A stretch of DNA of 64,000 nucleotides from Desulfovibrionaceae bacterium (GTDB lineage Bacteria > Desulfobacterota > Desulfovibrionia > Desulfovibrionales > Desulfovibrionaceae). Position numbers and translations under genes: made by a program. Shown piece by piece: positions 62,026-64,000 of this stretch (position 1 is the stretch's first letter; every line of letters begins with the position of its first letter). The DNA lies in assembly GCA_019421865.1 (NCBI GenBank), contig JAHZEL010000021.1, forward strand, positions 59,112 through 123,111, in the 5' to 3' direction. The notes under the pieces are model-generated. The model was not told the origin of the DNA. It worked only from the letters and a program-made list of their open reading frames with translations, and ran no database searches.

Positions 62026-64000
62026 GAAGTCGATGCCGTTGCCGTCGCTTCGTCACCACTGCCGCCTTCAAGACCGGACTCATACACGTCAAGCCTTGTC
62101 GTAGACGGCTGTACAGGAGCTTCGATAGCTATATCAAGTGAGGTTACATCGCCGTCACCGTCAGTAGCGGTGAAGGGAAGGTTCAAATTTCCGTCATATT
62201 CCTGATACTGAATCAATGTCCATGCACCAGTATCCGTGTTCAGAGAGAGCTCAAAAACCGTTTCTCCGTTTGCAGAAGCAACCAGCGTACCTGAGTCGTT
62301 CCAACTGTAGATAATCGGCGCACCTTCACTTGTCAGTCCAAGATCTGCCAGTGCCTGCACATCTATTCCGTAGGATTTGATGCCATCAGCAGAGTTGGCC
62401 TCCAAGTCGCCGGTCAGAGTCCGTACGGGAGGATTATCGAATTCGTTGAAGGTGATGGAGCCGATCGCAAAGTCGCTGTTATCCGTTTGAGCGCCTTGTG
62501 ATGTGCCGTTGTGCATCGCAGCAATGACAACCTTATCAAAGCCACCAGCCGGCATATCTGTAAACGTGGCTTGCGTAGTCCCATCTAATGTTTTAGTAGC
62601 AACAATTTCTCCATCTTTATAAAAAATAAATATGGCTTTTTCTACTCCTTCTCCATGCGGATCACTTTTAAATCCATTAAGGGTTATGTGCATATTAATT
62701 GCAGTTTTTCCCTGCAAATCGATGATAATAGCTTCTGCCTGATTCAACTCCCAATCATAATAGCCGATCTCATCAAGTCTTCCCTGATTATGATCCCTAT
62801 CATTCAAAATATTATCATCAACGGTGTCGAGCGGATCATTATCAACCTTAGTTTGCTCTCTCCCCCAAGAATCCCAGTAACGATCAGCCCTATCAGACTC
62901 TGTATGAATGCCAAGTCCATTATCTTTATCTATATAAATTGTCCCATTAGTATCTAATGTTATATTATCTTTCGACACACCTTGTCTATCTTCATCAAAT
63001 TTTATATGCCCAACCTGAAAAGATAATCTATCTCCATTACTGAGAGTGAGCTCATCATTATTACCTGAAAGATTAGTATTTGAAAAATAAATCGTATCTG
63101 TAGACGTCCAGTACTCTTCAGAATTGGTTACTTCCTGATAACTCGACGATTCCTCTGTGAATACAGGAGCATCGTCTTCAATCGTAACCGTTATTGTCTG
63201 GGACTCGCTCGCATTTCCGTTAGAATCCTCAACCTGCACAGTAAAAGATTCTGCGGTCGCTGCTTCATCGGGGTCGCCTGGTTTCGAGTGACTAAAATTC
63301 TTTGTCTGAGTATAAGTATAGATAATTCCGTCTTCACCGTTAGCCAATGTTATCGTTCCATACTGGGTATCGAAGGAAGTCGACTGATTACCAACAAGCG
63401 TTCCGTCGGCATCCAGAGTAAAACTATACTGACGGTCTCCCACAGTGATAATCAAAGAGCCACTCTGGCCATAAGTATTCACAGTCAGCGTGCCGGAATC
63501 GGTATTACTGCTTGCAGAGTCTCCTTCTCCACCATCAGGAGCTTCCTGGCTACCATCAGAAGTATAGGATTCGTCAGTTTTTAGATTATCCTTGGAAACA
63601 ATAATTCCTGGCTCCATCTCCAGAGTCGCGGCATCGTCGGCAGTATCGATATTGCCCGCGGCATCCGTCACTTCGGCGGTAACCTTCACATCGCCGTTGT
63701 TGCCTTCGGGCAGGGTCAGTTCAACGTCCAGACCGTCCCTCAGCATTTCTTCGGTCACGGCTCCATTGAACAGTTCCTTACCGCTCTGATCCTTCACCAC
63801 AAGGGTATCGCCGACCTTCACGGTATCGCCAAGCGTCACATGAGCATTGATCTTGCCTTCCGTACCTTCAAGTTCGGAAGCATTGATATGACCGCTGTTG
63901 TCCGCGTCCGTCGTGATTTCCACTCCCACCGTGGGTACAGTGGTATCCAGAGTCGCGGCATCGTCGGCAGTATCGATATTGCCCGCGGCATCCGTCACTT
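61944..64000 (-). CDS. Giant repetitive type I-secreted adhesin, N-terminus beyond window and frameshifted at C-terminal end
   Basis: An open frame runs from the right edge to a stop at 61944, over 680 residues. The right-hand part holds Ig-like repeats (DAAGNIDTADDAATLDTTVP; KVGDTLVVKDQSGKELFNG) of 109 residues: 63619-63673 recurs exactly at 63946-64000. A VCBS-like region (SESQTITVTIEDDAPVFTEE) and a lectin-like block (ADRYWDSWGREQTKVDNDPL) follow. After GGSGDEA the frame shifts, so the last 34 residues (ending KAVETATKGRL) look aberrant and the secretion region is read in another frame. No lipobox or SP can be seen because the start is missing. Confidence 0.8.
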   Translation of the reverse strand, partial: VTDAAGNIDTADDAATLDTTVPTVGVEITTDADNSGHINASELEGTEGKINAHVTLGDTVKVGDTLVVKDQSGKELFNGAVTEEMLRDGLDVELTLPEGNNGDVKVTAEVTDAAGNIDTADDAATLEMEPGIIVSKDNLKTDESYTSDGSQEAPDGGEGDSASSNTDSGTLTVNTYGQSGSLIITVGDRQYSFTLDADGTLVGNQSTSFDTQYGTITLANGEDGIIYTYTQTKNFSHSKPGDPDEAATAESFTVQVEDSNGNASESQTITVTIEDDAPVFTEESSSYQEVTNSEEYWTSTDTIYFSNTNLSGNNDELTLSNGDRLSFQVGHIKFDEDRQGVSKDNITLDTNGTIYIDKDNGLGIHTESDRADRYWDSWGREQTKVDNDPLDTVDDNILNDRDHNQGRLDEIGYYDWELNQAEAIIIDLQGKTAINMHITLNGFKSDPHGEGVEKAIFIFYKDGEIVATKTLDGTTQATFTDMPAGGFDKVVIAAMHNGTSQGAQTDNSDFAIGSITFNEFDNPPVRTLTGDLEANSADGIKSYGIDVQALADLGLTSEGAPIIYSWNDSGTLVASANGETVFELSLNTDTGAWTLIQYQEYDGNLNLPFTATDGDGDVTSLDIAIEAPVQPSTTRLDVYESGLEGGSGDEATATASTSWYRRKKVFLWTSFLRKAVETATKGRL
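63619..64000. repeat. 327-bp coding repeat in the adhesin
   Basis: The 55 bases at 63619-63673 recur without mismatch at 63946-64000, an offset of 327 bp or 109 codons. The array probably continues past the window edge. Confidence 0.85.

Overview
The window is a bacterial chromosome segment of roughly 55-60% GC (estimated by eye) from a Gram-negative anaerobe. The LPS genes (waaA, kdsC, lptC-lptA-lptB), a hybrid-cluster protein, a CoA-disulfide/persulfide reductase fused to rhodanese, and four flavoproteins resembling adenylylsulfate reductase alpha (AprA) with AprB-like ferredoxins point to a sulfidogenic member of the Desulfovibrionaceae, probably gut-associated. That placement is inference from gene content; no 16S rRNA gene is present.

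Layout. (1) 1-8.5 kb: truncated EamA permease, free-standing B3/B4 editing-type protein, tRNA-Ala(GGC), a short DarP-like protein, dgkA, an RlmI-type methyltransferase, a PLP aminotransferase, and the CoA-disulfide reductase-rhodanese fusion. (2) 8.8-17.5 kb: envelope glycan block with waaA, galE, a lipoprotein, a Wza-like export protein, a GT8 glycosyltransferase and the kdsC-lptC-lptA-lptB operon. (3) 17.6-34 kb: mostly housekeeping genes: a DciA-like protein, hcp, a CYTH protein, rpsA, an RluC-type pseudouridine synthase, the alpha-2-macroglobulin/PbpC pair, and dnaX-ybaB. (4) 34.1-50.0 kb: an accessory redox region. A LysR regulator is divergent from an AprA-like flavoprotein plus a GltD-like oxidoreductase that carries an AprB-like tail. 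Next comes ferredoxin / AprA-like / SLC13 transporter, then a Crp/Fnr regulator, then ferredoxin / AprA-like / SLC13 transporter / AprA-like / ferredoxin. (5) 50.2-53.5 kb: serS and a Tat-exported type B carboxylesterase. (6) 53.85 kb to the right edge: an AT-richer integrated element. It starts at a 53-bp remnant of a tRNA-Ala 3' end and carries a tyrosine integrase, a Gp2-like replication protein, a Rad52-like protein and a RepA-like ATPase. Beyond these lie a glycosyltransferase, a TolC-family protein and a giant repetitive type I-secreted adhesin that runs off the window and has a frameshift before its C-terminal secretion region.

The most interesting system is region 4. Four paralogous AprA-like catalytic flavoproteins are each paired with an AprB-like two-cluster ferredoxin, one of them fused to an NAD(P)H-type oxidoreductase, and two are paired with organic-anion transporters. 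They look like cytoplasmic reductase or dehydrogenase modules for imported carboxylates or sulfonates; the substrates cannot be read from sequence. A 19-bp palindromic box (TGTT-N11-AACA) occurs at the LysR/flavoprotein divergent promoter, upstream of the second operon and upstream of the exported carboxylesterase, each time with its centre 29 bp before a -35-like hexamer. This suggests one LysR regulon joining the esterase, a transporter and the flavoproteins: an ester might be hydrolysed outside, the acid imported, and then reduced or oxidised inside.
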